DNA of 64,000 nt from Stromatinia cepivora (lineage: Eukaryota; Ascomycota; Leotiomycetes; Helotiales; Sclerotiniaceae): contig RCTD01000011.1 of the NCBI GenBank assembly GCA_014898415.1, positions 1,550,001 through 1,614,000 of the forward strand, written 5' to 3'. The stretch's first letter is position 1, and each line of letters starts with the position of its first letter. The translations under genes and the position numbers were made by a program. Below the pieces are notes generated by a model. The model did no database searches. It saw only the letters and a list, made by a program, of their open reading frames with translations, and was not told the origin of the DNA. Shown piece after piece: positions 52,004 to 64,000 of this stretch.

Positions 52004-53049
52004 AGTTTAGGCTAGACTTGAGGCTGTTCTTGATGCTTTATTTAGATAATTTTTGGTCGTTTTGATACCACGATTGCTTGGATATGATGATATATGGGTT
52101 GCAGGATGTTGAATGATTGGACTGGCTGTTAGAATGGCCACGTACCAGATTTGGATTCACGTCCTTGAATAATATATGGAGTTTTGATCTTATGTAAATA
52201 ATAACACGTCCGTATGCATATTTGAAATATCATACTGTAATCTAGAAGTCTCACTCGCGATTGTGAACTTATGATGCACATGTGTAGGGCTGCGCCACCC
52301 AGACACTTACTCGCTAGCCCTTCGGAGAATATGGCAAGAACCAACATCACCCCTTAATCAAATGGTCGCATCTGGCTGCCCGAGCCTGCTGAAAAAGCCA
52401 GGTAGCTATGTGCAGCAGTGCAATAGGCAAATTATTTGTCTAAGATCTGCCTGTGACGCAATACATAGGGCTGTGCCGTCCGAACACTTGCATGCTAGCC
52501 CTTCTTGAATAGGGCAAGTATCCGTATCATCTTATCGCATCAAATGATTCAAATATAGGTTCATTCTGTGTAGATATACTACAGCATGATAGGCAAAAGT
52601 CTTGAGATAAGATGGGATAAATTCCTCTGTGGTTTCGATACTCAATAGAAAAATGCATTTCGTAAAGTGAATGCTTATATTGTTCGTCATGTCTCTCGCA
52701 TTTATGCTCTTCAAAATCCAAAGAGTGTAGGAGAGGAGAAAGATATACAAACACAATATATAATCCTGAATGAAATGGCAAAGAAACTCAAGATCCAATC
52801 AATCTACGTTATCAACTCTTGCCTGTATTTCTACCAGCGCATGATGCGACGGGAGTAGCTGTTAGCGATATATTTTTCATCTAGAGAGAGATGTAGAGAG
52901 GCGGGAGAAGTTGCGGAGGGAAGTTTTGGTTGCGGTTGAGGGATAGGAAATTACTTTTGAACTTTTGAAGCCGTTGAAATATTTGCGGTGAGCTTTTAAT
53001 GGAAGTGGGTGGATTTATTTTTTCATATGAAGGTTCCGAGTGGGAATGC
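52004..53049. other. Intergenic region with a diverged direct repeat
   Basis: Holds the permease 3' flank and the duplicated segment described separately. No exon is supported; the small frames at 52527-52798 and 52667-52858 overlap one another on opposite strands and lack any domain. Confidence 0.45.
52286..52545. repeat. Diverged direct repeat pair (about 80 bp each)
   Basis: Segments starting at about 52286 and 52467 share, in order, TAGGGCTG(C/T)GCC, ACACTT, GCTAGCCCTTC, GGCAAG, ATCA and TCAAATG. They differ by many substitutions, so the duplication is old. Confidence 0.6.
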
Positions 53050-53532
53050 CTATCGCCTTAGGTCTGCCATTCTAGTCATCCATCTAACGGTCCACGGATT
53101 CTAACCATGACCCAGGCCTCCGTCTCCATCCACCAGCAGACCTACCACGACGAATTTGCCGTCGCGGCGCCATTGTCCCCCTGGAGGGGTCCCTCTGGTC
53201 AATCCCCCATCCTAGTAAAGAAAAGGCAGCAACCTAACTCTCGGCCTGCACGTGCTCATAGAGGCGCGACCCGCTGGGGGCTCGGCACCAATTCATTCCG
53301 TCCAGAGAGATGGGAACACTTGCGTCCTACATGGGAGTATTTTCCGTTCTCAGGATGACAGCGTATTTTTCCGGCCCAGCAAATGGGTTTTGTGGATGTG
53401 GCGTTTATTATTGTGAGGGTTTTGCAGATGTTTGAAAAGATCGAAAGTTGTAATAGGAGGGAGTGGGAGGAGATGTTTAGGATGACGAAGGAGAATAAGA
53501 ATGGAATGAGGGTTGGAATGGTTTCGGCTTGA
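53050..53532 (+). pseudogene. Cytochrome P450 C-terminal relic
   Basis: One frame (from about 53120) keeps the end of a fungal P450: GPSGQSPILVKK, then NSFRPERWEHLRPTWEYFPFSG, reaching a stop TGA at 53356-53358. Beyond the stop, in the same frame, the family tail continues: PAQQMGFVDVAFIIVRVLQMFEKIES (quoted in two parts: PAQQMGFVDVAF, IIVRVLQMFEKIES) to a terminal stop near 53532. The stop and neighbouring changes fall in the heme-binding loop, where the expected axial Cys codon reads TTT (Phe). A P450 cannot bind heme as a thiolate without that Cys. Upstream exons (I-helix, ExxR) were not found and the segment before 53107 contains stops, so this is a truncated pseudogene. Confidence 0.85.
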
Positions 53533-56500
53533 TTGGATGATACTTGAGTAGTTGCTTGTGAAGATTTTTGGAGTGTTTATTGGGTAGAAGGGGCCGTATG
53601 TGCCGATCCAAAATAATTCAGATGAATCCCATTATACGACTTAGTGAATAAACCGAGGTTTTATTGGTTTTATTGCATATTTCCAAGATGTGTGGAATTA
53701 TTGATTCAAGGTACGATAGCAAGTCAAGCATTACCTCGATTCTGAGTAGTCTGGCTTGTGAACAAAAACGCAATACACCCCAGATATGCAACAAGATTAT
53801 TTTGTTCACTGATGGATCAGACTAGTGGCCCTCGTCTGAACTACCAAGGATGAAGTTGAAACTTTATGAACTGGGTTTTGCTGGTCAGCAAGTTTTCGTA
53901 GAGAGAATGTGATGCTTTATACGCACTGATGTTTCTAGTTTTTTGGTGCAAGATGAATAAGAGACAAAATTGATGATACGGGTGACCTTGATTGTAGTTA
54001 GCTGATACGAGTCTGTTTTTTTGTATTTCTGGATGAAACTCCGAGGTAGAATTTCGTATTGATAGGTGGTTGTTGAATGGTACATATCATATAATTATCT
54101 TCACGCGTCAAAGTAGCTGTCCCACTAATTCTTTTTCCAGCCCCGGAACACGGAATAGAGGGCTCGGAGAATTCAAAGTGCCATTTCTCTGGACTGTTTG
54201 CACTCGCAGTAGTCTCAGTATGCACAAGCTCCTTGACCATGATGAATAGATCTAATAATTAACCCCGCTATCGTCACAAGATCCGCTCGAGAAATCAAGA
54301 CTACCCAGTTGCGTTTCAATAAAGAGTGCTTTTGCGCTGAAAGATATGGAGCTACAAAATTCAAGTATCGTCGCCCTTTAGTTGCTTAAGAGCGGAAACA
54401 TATCCAGAGCATGGGTTTTGGTCTTGAGGAAGTCCACGTAGTTCGGGAAGTGAAGGATAAATAGATCTGGTGGATTTCTTTCTCATATACTCGAAAAATC
54501 AGAATTTTTGTTGCATGTCTCAAGAATTGATTATCGTAACTTTTGTGCCCAATTGTATTTGACTGAGCTTGGTGGATTGAATTTGCGACTCTTTTCTTCA
54601 ATACCTCTTCATGATTCATTCATCTATACAATCTATCCTATACAGTCTATCCTATTCAGTCTATCCTATACAATCTATCCTATATAGTCTATCTTATATA
54701 GTCTGTTTTATATAATCTATCTTATATAATCTATTTTATATAATCTATTTTATATAATCTATTTTATATAATCTATCTTATACAATCTATTCTATATAAT
54801 CTATCCTATATAGTTTATTCTTTATAGTCTATCCTATATAGTCTATCTTATATAGTCTATCCTATACAGTTTATCCTATACAGTCTGTCCTATACAGTCT
54901 GTCCTACACAGTCCATCTTACTCTACCTAATTCCCACTGGGATTATATTGATTGAATATGCTAAATGTGTAACTGCAACATTTCCCGACTTTTACATGAG
55001 AGAGGTAACTTTTTGATTCCAGTTTCAGAGATGAAGGAGACTTGGCATGTAAAGACACGACATGTAATCAATTGAACAACGATCTTCGTAACTTCCTCCC
55101 TTGTTAACTCATCTTGAGGCTCATAATTTAAGTTGCAGCAGGTAGGGTATTCATATATATGACCCCTTAGAGTCAGTCTACTATGGAGTCGAGGGAGCAC
55201 GCATAGAAAGGCTAAGAGCTACTTCGTATGTGTAATATGTCATGGCATGTAGGATGAAATAAATCAAATGAGGGACTTCTGATTTTTAGGCGCTCGGAGC
55301 AAAAGCTCTGTATCTTGCCACTGGAGATGGAAAGAAAAAGGTCCTGAGCATCCAAACAATTCAAGTGATGGTCGACAGACAATTCCTCTCCGGAAGTACC
55401 CTAATATTGAGCCTTGATACCACAAGAAAGGAGAGACATTGGCGGTTCAATTTCCACATCTCGTGTCTCCAGCATCTGGCATAGCAAATTCACTCAAGCC
55501 TAACACCGCATTCACCACTAATAAATTGCACAACCTCTCCTCACTTCAGACATAATGTGGCCGCTACATAAAACTCGAAACTTGCCGAAGTAATCAAAAA
55601 ATGAACTCAGACCGAAGTGCTAGATCATACCGGCGATCGCAACGGCAATCGCAACGGCAATAATTTCAACACTAGTTGACAACGCGTGCCCTCCTTCGAC
55701 GAATTGTCCAACCACAAACGGCACTGATCCTCCTTGAAGCGAGGTACCTTCCCTACGCATGTACGAGGATGCCGAATATTGAGGCATTGGAGAATATGGA
55801 CGCGGACTCTTGCATGCAGATCGACAAGACATCGTATGCTCAATAGTAAATGTAGTATATGGACTAATGTCAATGCAGAAAGTGCATGCTCTGTGCAATA
55901 TGCAATATGCAGCATACAGTCCTGTAACAAACTTGAAGTGTGACGGTGGGTCCTGGAGGTATTGAGATAGGGAGAAGGGAAATCGCCCCCTAGATGCAGT
56001 TGGGGGGCGGTGATGGACCGATGGATAGATGGAATGCGATGACACTTCAACACCGCATTCAGGAACATATCCATTTACCACGATACTGCTATTGCACTAT
56101 TTAGTGTATTAGTATCATTTAACAAGATGACACTAGTACTTATTTGCGGAAAAAAAATGAAGGGAAAGCAAGGGAAGGTGGAGAGCGCCAGTCATACAGT
56201 AAAACTTCCCTTGGCATTGATCACAAAAACTGGACTACGAGTTTGCGTAACGATTTACAAAATGAATGTAAAGTGCTGATTTGGCAAACTGACGAGCTGA
56301 CGATCAATTACTTTTCGGGTCCATTCCCAGATGTTATTCGGACCTTCTGCTGTTGTGTTACATACAAGATACTTCGTATTCATTCAAATCAATCGGTGCA
56401 TTACGCTGGTCCAAATTCATCCACCACGGAAAGAGGACAGAATCGCCTCAGTCACGGAATACAAGAAAGATAAACAAAATAAACAGATAAGGAAATATCA

Positions 56501-57260
56501 AACGAAAGAAGTTCGACTATTTCCCCAGTCCGAAGGAAAATCAGGGGTTCGATCGCGAAGGCGGCTTGAGGTAATAGTGAGCGTAGAACGTAGAAGGTTA
56601 ATGATCCGTCCCGAATATTCTCGAAGGATTCTAAACCTTTCACTACCTATTGTAACATGGATTCGGCAATTGTTCTCCGAAGGATGGATTTGTTGTTGTT
56701 TTTCTCCAGCCCCCGGCCTTGTAAGACTTACTATTTTAAATAGGATATTCCGTTCCGATGATATGGGAGAAGAAAAGAAGGAGGATCGTGGGGATATGTA
56801 CGTAGTATATTCTACCCAGTTAATTGATGGCTTCCAAATTCTGCGTCCATCTATCTATCTGCATCTCAGACAACATGCCTAGGGAACGTAAAATGAAGCT
56901 TAACAAATTCGCTTCATTTTCTCTCGGCTCTCTCACGCTTATGCAGGAACACCTCGGCGGTGAAATACGTACCGCGAACCATCCAATCATGCCACAGATT
57001 GTATATAGCCTAGATGAAAGTAATGAAAAAGAAATTCATAGGTGGTAACATTTGCTGCGCTGCGCATGCTGTATACTATATCACCAACATTTTGGTTGGT
57101 GACTTTTTCCCAACAAGCTTAATCTACTACTCATTGTAACATGAATTGAAGGTTGCATTGCATGTATGCCGATGCTCGAAAAAGGAAGTTTTCCAGAAGA
57201 AGTAAGAAACGCGAATTCTTTCATGGATACCTACCACACCTAAAGAAATAAGAAACATAC
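53533..57260. other. Gene-poor stretch
   Basis: Nothing clearly coding apart from the minisatellite listed separately. Two minus-strand frames are possible but unsupported: 54240-53998 (80 residues, MVKELVHTETTASANSPEKW) and 56081-55620, whose last 70 residues end in a hydrophobic segment (VEIIAVAIAVAIAGMI) just before a GTATGA that could be a donor. The latter lies in the same orientation as the Cys-rich exons at 57261-57495 and might be part of the same broken gene. Confidence 0.4.
54624..54920. repeat. 14-bp minisatellite, about 21 units
   Basis: Unit CTATCCTATACAGT. Outer units are near consensus at both ends, while central units read CTATTTTATATAAT, that is C-to-T and G-to-A changes. 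No spacers, so it is not a CRISPR-type array. Confidence 0.92.
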
Positions 57261-57495
57261 ATTGATCAGTGATCACATCCTCTAATGTGTCTCGGTACCT
57301 ATCAATCCAAGCACATCTGCAGTCTTCATACGGAGCACATGCAGTAGCGTTTATGCGAGCATTCGGAGGCTGTAAGGATATCATACGCCTAGGAATCTCA
57401 GTTTAAAGCCAAGGCCAAAAGATACCAGCTTACACGGGTCGGTGGTAAGGCTATAATGGTAACTTTCATCCGTCACTCGCATGGGCTGATATATC
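57261..57495 (-). pseudogene. Two exons of an unresolved cysteine-rich protein gene
   Basis: Reading right to left, 57495-57426 encodes IYQPMRVTDESYHYSLTTDPCKL between a TACAG acceptor and a GTATCT donor. Then 57369-57261 encodes PPNARINATACAPYEDCRCAWIDRY and RDTLEDVITDQ between a TTACAG acceptor and a GTATGT donor; the splice between them keeps frame. The NATACAPYEDCRCAWIDRYRD pattern with closely spaced cysteines and an N-glycosylation site suggests a lumenal or secreted domain. I found no start codon or signal peptide upstream and no convincing next exon, so this may be a relic or a gene with exons I failed to join. Family not recognised. The quoted runs are direct translation. Confidence 0.4.
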
Positions 57496-58689
57496 CTGTA
57501 CAAGTATGGAATGCTACCCTACTTGGCGACTGCGAACAAATACTCGAAGGGTACAAAATTTAGTGTTGTGTTCAGGTTGGAAATGTTACGTATGAAGGAG
57601 GTACGAGGTACAGTAGATAATGTATATGGATGAACGATGTTGGATGATACTGATAACAGTGTTAGTGATGTTCGGAATTGATTCGGATGAGGGGTGGTTA
57701 TCCATATTGTTTGGGACTACGGTAAAATCGGATGGTCTAGTGTCTGGACCGATCCTACTAGACCCTAGCTTTTCTATGTAATGCCTTTCCATTCAAACCC
57801 CTCCAGACTCCAACACGATATGACATAACAAACCAGACACCGCCCCCTCTTTGCCAAGTTCCCCGTTTTCAACTCGGGGAAAGAAGGAAAGAACCCATAA
57901 CCTACACCAACAATCAATGTAAGCTGACCTTACCTAGGGTCCGGACCTTGAAGCTGATTCTTCCGGTCATACTAGAAGTATTTCCCCTGATTTCTGAAAC
58001 CAAGGGAAGATACAAAATCGTATTAGTATTTACAGATGACGAAAAAAAGAAAAAGAGGGCGAAAATTGTCTACGAGGCTGAATGATATATATACACTAGT
58101 AAAAGCCTCGCACAAGAGATGATGTAATTTTCGGCGAGCGATTAATGGATATACGAATCAAATACTTCCACTGATATGATCTGGCCGTCACAGCTGACAT
58201 TTAACAGACAGATACCAGTCGATCCATGAATGAACGTGGAAATCACGACATAAACTAATACTTGGGTCCCACCCAGCTCATGGCATTTTGCTACATTGCA
58301 TGCGAGTAAAGGCAAGCATTCAGCCAGGCCTCACCTACATACAGGCTTGTCAACAATGCCTTTCGAGGATTTCGCATATTCAAATCAGAAGTGAAATGTT
58401 TACCTCGCACTAGTTCGGCAAAAGCAACTTCACATACAGTGATGCAACCTTAAAATTCTCTGGTTGACCCGCTTTGAACGCTATTTTCTCACCTCCCTAG
58501 GTCCCTAGGTATAAATCTCACCTAAAAATTGAGAATCACCCCGGTATATCTGCAGAATCCCTGAGATTTGCATCACCAGCAAGGAATAATGTTGGCTCTG
58601 GCCTATTCAGGATATATTTCTTACAAATGTGTATCTTTGTACCGATGGGCGCACAAGGTTTGTATACTGCATAGGGAATTGATTAAACT
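57496..58689. other. Gene-free stretch
   Basis: No supported exon or RNA gene on either strand. The minus-strand frame 57792-57586 ends in a hydrophobic segment but has no family resemblance and could be leader of the Cys-rich exons. Confidence 0.4.
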
Positions 58690-60183
58690 ACTGTAACCGA
58701 TTTCCCTACATCGTGCACGACCCCACATCTTGCACGCCCTTTATATTCCTACTACAATTATTTCAAAATTCGATATTAATTATAAATTATAAGATATAAA
58801 ATTATAATTCTTTTTGAACAATAAAGAGATATAGTATTATCCTATAGAATTAAAAAACCTTTATATTTTCAATTTCGACAAAACCTTGATACATCGCCCG
58901 GCCTTTGAATACAATACCCCTCCCTTTTCTTCTATCATTGATTTATCAATCTCTATAATGTTGTAATCCTTTATAACTTCTTGGGATATTAGATTTATAA
59001 TAGAAAAACGTTTTTGAATCATTTATATTCTTTTAATAAAAGATATTAATAATTTCTGAACTCTTTTTACCCCCTTTTTGATATTATATATAATTTGACA
59101 ATCGACCTCCCTCTATATTATCTTCTCTTTAATCGCTTTATTCTTTTATTCTTTTTCAACTTTCTTTTCAGTTTTCTTTTGCTTCTTAGTTTCCTTCTTT
59201 TATTCAATAATTAATACTTTCATCGATTGATAAATTCTAACTCTTTCGATTTACAAAAGGGAATATAAAAAAGTATCTCTATCCTCCTCCTTTATTAAAT
59301 TTAAATATTTAAAACAGATTCTTTTCTTTCTTTCGATTTTCAAAACTTCTTCTAAATCTTTTGTTTTATATAATTGGATATTAGCATTAACTATATATAT
59401 AAATACAGCCTTAAAAAGCTTCTGAATAATATCGGGATCCTATTTAAGGCGAAACTCTAATTTGAAGTGACGAAGAGTTTTAATTGTATATAGCATCTTT
59501 ATTTTATTCCTTATAAATTATATCGATATAAATAATATAAAGACTTACTCTGATTCAATATTATGAATAATAATGTTCTTATTTATAAAATAAATATCGG
59601 CTTTTTCGAAAGATTTTAGGATATTATGAATAGTAGCAGATTGAATCCAAACAACTTTAAATATCATTCAAAAGTTACGTTTCGATATTTCAATGATACC
59701 TCTGCTTTTGTATATTAGATTATTGAATTCTATACTATAATTTATCGAAAGGGAAAGGAAGTAATCTACATCAAAAAATTGGAGTCGATGTATAAAATGA
59801 GAGGGGAGAATCAATAAAATGATCTTCAATTCGTTACATTTCGATATAAATTCTATATTTATATGGTTAGAATGATTATTTACAATCAATAGACGATATC
59901 CTTTCCCTACTTTTGAATGAGTATAATATTGAAAAACCTTATTAAATCAGATAAAGCCGAATACATTCGACAATCATCCATTACTTGAAGCTCCGAAATA
60001 AACCTGATCCTTTACTCCTATCTCATCAATCTATATATCCTATAAATCTCCAGATTCCTCTTTATAAATTAGAATAGATGGAATAACCGTATTGTCGGTA
60101 TATATATATACTAAAAGGATGATAAACTCTTTTGATCCATCTTGTCTAGCTTTCGTAGTTTTACCACAATCATATATACTAGT
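58690..60183 (-). mobile_element. Fot1/pogo-type DNA transposon, RIP-mutated, interrupted by an LTR element
   Basis: Minus-strand frames with stops between them carry the C-terminal part of a DDE-1/pogo-like transposase. From 60180 leftward: TTKARQDGSKEFIILLVYIY, IPSILIYKEESGDL, KDQYVFGASSNGW-like text (KDQVYFGASSNGW), LLIVNNHSNHINIEF (about 59900-59850), LPSHFIHRLQFFDVDYF (about 59810-59760) and a tail through about 59200. The second catalytic Asp of the LLIVDGH motif reads Asn (codon 59880-59878), a G-to-A type change, so the enzyme is inactive; the third acidic residue (Asp codon 59772-59770) remains. Its upstream half is cut off at 60183 by the Ty3/gypsy insertion and lies beyond the window. 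The composition border near 58735 and the sequence CTGTAACCGATTTCCCTAC at about 58692 may be its terminal inverted repeat (inference). Confidence 0.82.
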
Positions 60184-60465
60184 TGTCACGAATCGTGAAC
60201 CACAGGAGGCTAACCACGTGATACCTCTTATCTCCCACGTCCATTGATGAACTGATCGTTCGTGTACATGCATTACGATTCATACGATTTAGTATAGTAA
60301 AATAATGACCCTAATAATATATATACACAACCCTACAACTTATGAATAAGTATTTATATATATATATCTAATCGTTCCTTACGAATTATAATTCTTCAAT
60401 TATAGATTCTAAAGAACATAATTGATCTTATTTATTCAACTCTATTACAACTCTTGTACATCATA
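60184..60465 (+). repeat. 5' LTR of Ty3/gypsy copy B (282 bp)
   Basis: Begins TGTCACGAATCGTGAACC like copy A's 5' LTR. The 3' half is more C-to-T/G-to-A altered than copy A's 3' LTR (end reads GTACATCATA for GTGCGTCACA). Confidence 0.92.
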
Positions 60466-63400
60466 TTATCTACAATTCATTTACAAGTATCCAGCCATCT
60501 AATAGTTTTCCAAATAATACTTTACTTTAATAATACCTTTTTAAATAAACTTTTACAAACATTATATTCAAAAGAAAAAGATTTATTTCAATTTAATCGA
60601 TAAAAATATAAACACCTTTAGAAGTATACCATTACTTTCACAATACAACGAATTTCTCCTCCTATATACTCCGAACCTTCGAAAATATATTCTAAAGAAC
60701 CCTTTCCTTCTCCTCAATTATTTCAATAACCTTTCGAAGAAAATATAAATACAAGATTGGATAATATTATTATTAAAAAAAAGAAGATTGATAAAAAGAA
60801 GATTCCAATACATAAAACTAATATTTTCAATAATTCAATTACTTCTTCTGAATTATTATTACAATTACAAAATCTTTATACAATAATTATAAATTTGAAA
60901 AAGGAGAATCGATAATTGAAAGTTATAATGATAATGAGCTCTATAATAATGCAATCTCCTTCTAAATTTCAAATAATATTTATACAAATATTCAGATTAA
61001 CAATAGTATCTAGAACTTCCTTTATTTTCTTAATCGAAATTCAAGGATCTTTATCTAAGCAAACCCAAAGATCCTGAAATCAAAGGAAGAAAACTTCGAT
61101 TAAACAATCTAATCATTAAGAACCCTTCAAAGATTCTTCTTCCTTTTCAGGAAATAACGATTCATTTAATAATCAGGGATCCCTTTATTCAAGAAACCAA
61201 TCTAATCGATCAAAATTATATTCCTACATTAATCACAATTTACAGTAAGATATATATACATCAAAATCTACAAATCTTATTATTAAATTTAACGATAATA
61301 TTGAATCTAAAATTAATTTATAGCAATTATTAGTTATAAAACAATTCGAATTATATATTATATTATTTAAAAATGAAATATAATACCATATATATATAAT
61401 CGATCAAATCGAATCGAAAGTATAAATATATTATCATATTTTTTATATACAAATACCCCAACTCATAATATTCGAATTGATCGAACAATTTGTAGCGATC
61501 TATTGAAACCCAATTGAAATCGATGATACTCGTTTTCAATATGAAATATAAATTATACTTAATATAATTCGATATAACAACTTTTTAGAATGATATAAAA
61601 AATTCAGATTATTTGTTATCCAAATAAAGATTACTAATGATAAAATCCTATTTAGGGATCTCGAATAAAAGATTTCCGATTTTCTTTTATGAACGATAAC
61701 AATATTTATTAAGGATTGCAAAATTATAGAAGAATTTGTGAATATATTTATTAAAATAAATTAAAACGAAATTTCATTATAAAAACAAAATCGATATTAT
61801 ATTAATCAAAAAACCCCTATAATTATTTACAAATTAATAATTATTATAAACCTTTTGCAACCCTTTCGGAATTTTAACAACTTCAATTTTGGAACCTTTA
61901 TATTCCCGAAATTATTTCTATTCCGGAATACCCCTTTCGGATACATTGATCCTGTTATATTCAATAACTATTCGAATTTCAAATACTTATTGTTTTTTCC
62001 CTCTTCTGGAGTAGTATATATATCGATGTTTCATATTGATAATCTCAATGAAATCGAGACAATACAAAAAGAAACAGAAGAATTCGAAGAATATCGGGAT
62101 ACTAAAGAAAACTTCAATTTAGAAGTTATAATTGAAATTATATAGAATACCTGTTTAGAAAAAGAAAAACATTTAAAACCAAATGTTTAAACTTTATTTC
62201 CATTCTAAACGCTATACAGGATATAAGATTTCTTGATTTAATCAAACTTATAAAAGGAGAAGTATTTATATTCCCCTGCAACCTTTCAAAAAATGATTAT
62301 ATTTATTAATCAAAAGTATTCATTAACTCTAAAACAAATGAATTCATTTTTATTAATACTATATTCCTTACTTGTTTATTTCCTATATTTAAACCCAGAA
62401 TTATACTATTTGAAGCTTCAATTGAAGTTAAAGAGTATAATAATATATAAGGCTATATCATTATCTATTTCATATTCCTTAATTTAACGGTCGATAATCA
62501 TAAACAATCTTTTATCCCTTTCCTTATTACTGAATTAAAGAATTATAATATTATTTTAAATAGATTTTGGTTATCAAAGATTCAAGCGAAATTCGATTGT
62601 TTCAATAAACATCTTGAATGATTTAAAAAAAGACCCCATACCATCTCCTATTCGAATAATCTCTTTATTACCTAATCATCCCTTTGCAAATAAAAGATCG
62701 ATCGATTAACCTAATAAGATACTGATCGATAAAATAATTAACTCAAAGAATATTGGAATCGAAAAGATTTACAATTAAACAAATCAATTATAATTGATAA
62801 TATACAATAAGAACCTTCAAATATAAATATAATATAGATTTTTATTGAAAAGGAAAAGATCCCAATTCCTTTCAAATTCAATCCATTTCCTTTTTAATCA
62901 ATTATATTATTATTATAGATCTACAAATGCCTTCTTTGTATATCGCCCGAAATCCTTGATCTATATATATTCAAATCCAATAAATTCCAATTAAAATACA
63001 AAAAAGATAAACAAACTGAATTCTTTATTATTACTCTAAAAAAATTCGATAATATAATAGATTTCCAATAAAACAAATAATATATAAAAAAGAAAATACT
63101 AATTGCCTTAACCGAATTCAAGAATACAAAAATTCGAAAGAAATTCGATCAAATATTAATCGAAATCGATTCAGAATTTGAAATATTATTTGAATATTAA
63201 TAATATCATCAAGTCTTTTCCAAATATAAATCAAATATCTTATCTCCTAATCGATCTTATAATTATAAAATCATATTGGAAAACAAAGGAGAATAAGTTT
63301 TGCACTATAATCCATTTTATAAGATATTTCTGGAATAATTAAAAATCATTAAAGAATATATTATAGATAATCTTAATAAAGATTTCATTGAATTTAGTCA

Positions 63401-64000
63401 AGCCCTTTATATTATATCCATTCTATTCGTCAAAAAACCTAATAATAATTTGAAGTTCTATATAAACTTCAGATTATTGAATTCCTTAATATATAAAGAT
63501 CAATATCCCCTTTTTTTGATCGACGAAACGCTTTCTCGATTTTCCAATGCTAAGATTTTTACCAAATTCGATATTCGTTAAACTTTTCATTATATAAAAA
63601 TGGATCCTACTTTGGAAGAGTATACTATCTTCCGAATTTGATACAGATCATATAAATATAAGATTATATCATTTAAATTAACAAATGATTCTGTAATCTA
63701 TCAATATTATATAAATAATATTTTATTCGATTATCTAAACATTTTTTGTATAATATACCTCGACAATATTCTAATCTATTCCGAAAACAAAGAAAAACAT
63801 TAAATTCATATTAAACTAATTCTCGAACGATTAGAAATTGCTGGTCTATAAACAGATCTCAAGAAATGCAAATTCAATATTACATATACCAAATACTTGG
63901 ACTTTATCATCTTTATTAAAGGAATAAAGATAGACTTTGAAAAAATTAAGGTAATTGAGAATTGGATCTTTCCAATAATAATAAAAGAGATTTAATCATT
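60184..64000 (+). mobile_element. Ty3/gypsy LTR retrotransposon copy B, continues beyond window
   Basis: Starts with a 282-bp LTR (60184-60465) and follows copy A's interior base by base apart from transitions: degenerate gag (about 60640-61400), a gag-pol linker frame (61855-62145, ending EFEEYRDTKENFNLEVIIEI) and reverse transcriptase from about 63440 (FYINF, NSLIYKDQYPL, IYLDNILIYSE). It lacks both nested elements, the distance from LTR start to the RT-proximal site being 3.2 kb as in copy A minus its insertions. The YxDD box reads YLDN. It inserted into the Fot1-like transposase; the 5 bp before it are CTAGT, and the matching duplication should lie past the window. Confidence 0.92.

Noticed and set aside
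53998..54240. 80-codon minus-strand frame beginning MVKELVHTETT
   Set aside because: Codon content looks plausible, but there is no recognised family, signal peptide or splice partner; kept only as a note in the intergenic entry.
54624..54920. Regularly spaced repeats resembling a CRISPR array
   Set aside because: Units are contiguous 14-mers without spacers, in a eukaryotic context.
56331..56882. 183-codon plus-strand open frame
   Set aside because: Composition changes along its length, no domain, no splice context, and no plausible start region.

Overview
The window reads as nuclear DNA of a filamentous ascomycete. Genes are split by short GT-AG introns (about 50-210 nt, often with CTAAC-like branch sites) and sit in moderately AT-rich, pyrimidine-rich intergenic DNA. 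Two blocks of extremely AT-rich, stop-riddled transposon sequence (about 33.4-43.9 kb and 58.7 kb to the end) look like the product of repeat-induced point mutation (RIP). Protein content (Egh16-like virulence factor, Nif1/Dsf2-like Sel1 protein, class I mannosidase, fungal CENP-K-like protein) fits a leotiomycete such as Botrytis/Sclerotinia; that placement is inference.

Layout. 1-7 kb: a Baeyer-Villiger flavin monooxygenase (minus, cut by the window start) diverges from a luciferase-like FMN monooxygenase (plus); a small tandem array and a long inverted repeat lie between them. An Egh16-like secreted protein follows. 9-32 kb is a housekeeping block: GH47 alpha-mannosidase, a seven-exon two-domain ABM-fold protein found by splicing small exons, a triple-KH RNA-binding protein, a probable CENP-K kinetochore subunit, a Sel1-repeat/RSPS-repeat protein, ERV46 cargo receptor and MEX67 mRNA export receptor. 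33.5-43.9 kb: a Ty3/gypsy chromovirus-like element with 282-bp LTRs and a TTTAT target duplication, into which two copies of a small 1.68-kb LTR element (150-bp LTRs, gag-like frame only, antisense to the host) have inserted. 45.5-52 kb: a BUB2/Cdc16-type TBC GAP and a SulP sulfate permease. 52-58.7 kb is gene-poor: a cytochrome P450 relic lacking its heme cysteine, a 14-bp minisatellite with C-to-T decay in its centre, and two exons of an unresolved cysteine-rich gene. 58.7-64 kb: a mutated Fot1/pogo-type transposase, split by a second copy of the same Ty3/gypsy element, which runs off the window end.

The two copies of the large element allow an empty-site comparison: copy B has neither small insertion, so the boundaries, target duplications and insertion order of the small elements can be read directly. 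This nested, gag-only, non-autonomous-looking LTR family is the least ordinary system in the window. Exon coordinates were derived by eye from reading frame, splice consensus and family conservation, so single-base splice errors are possible.
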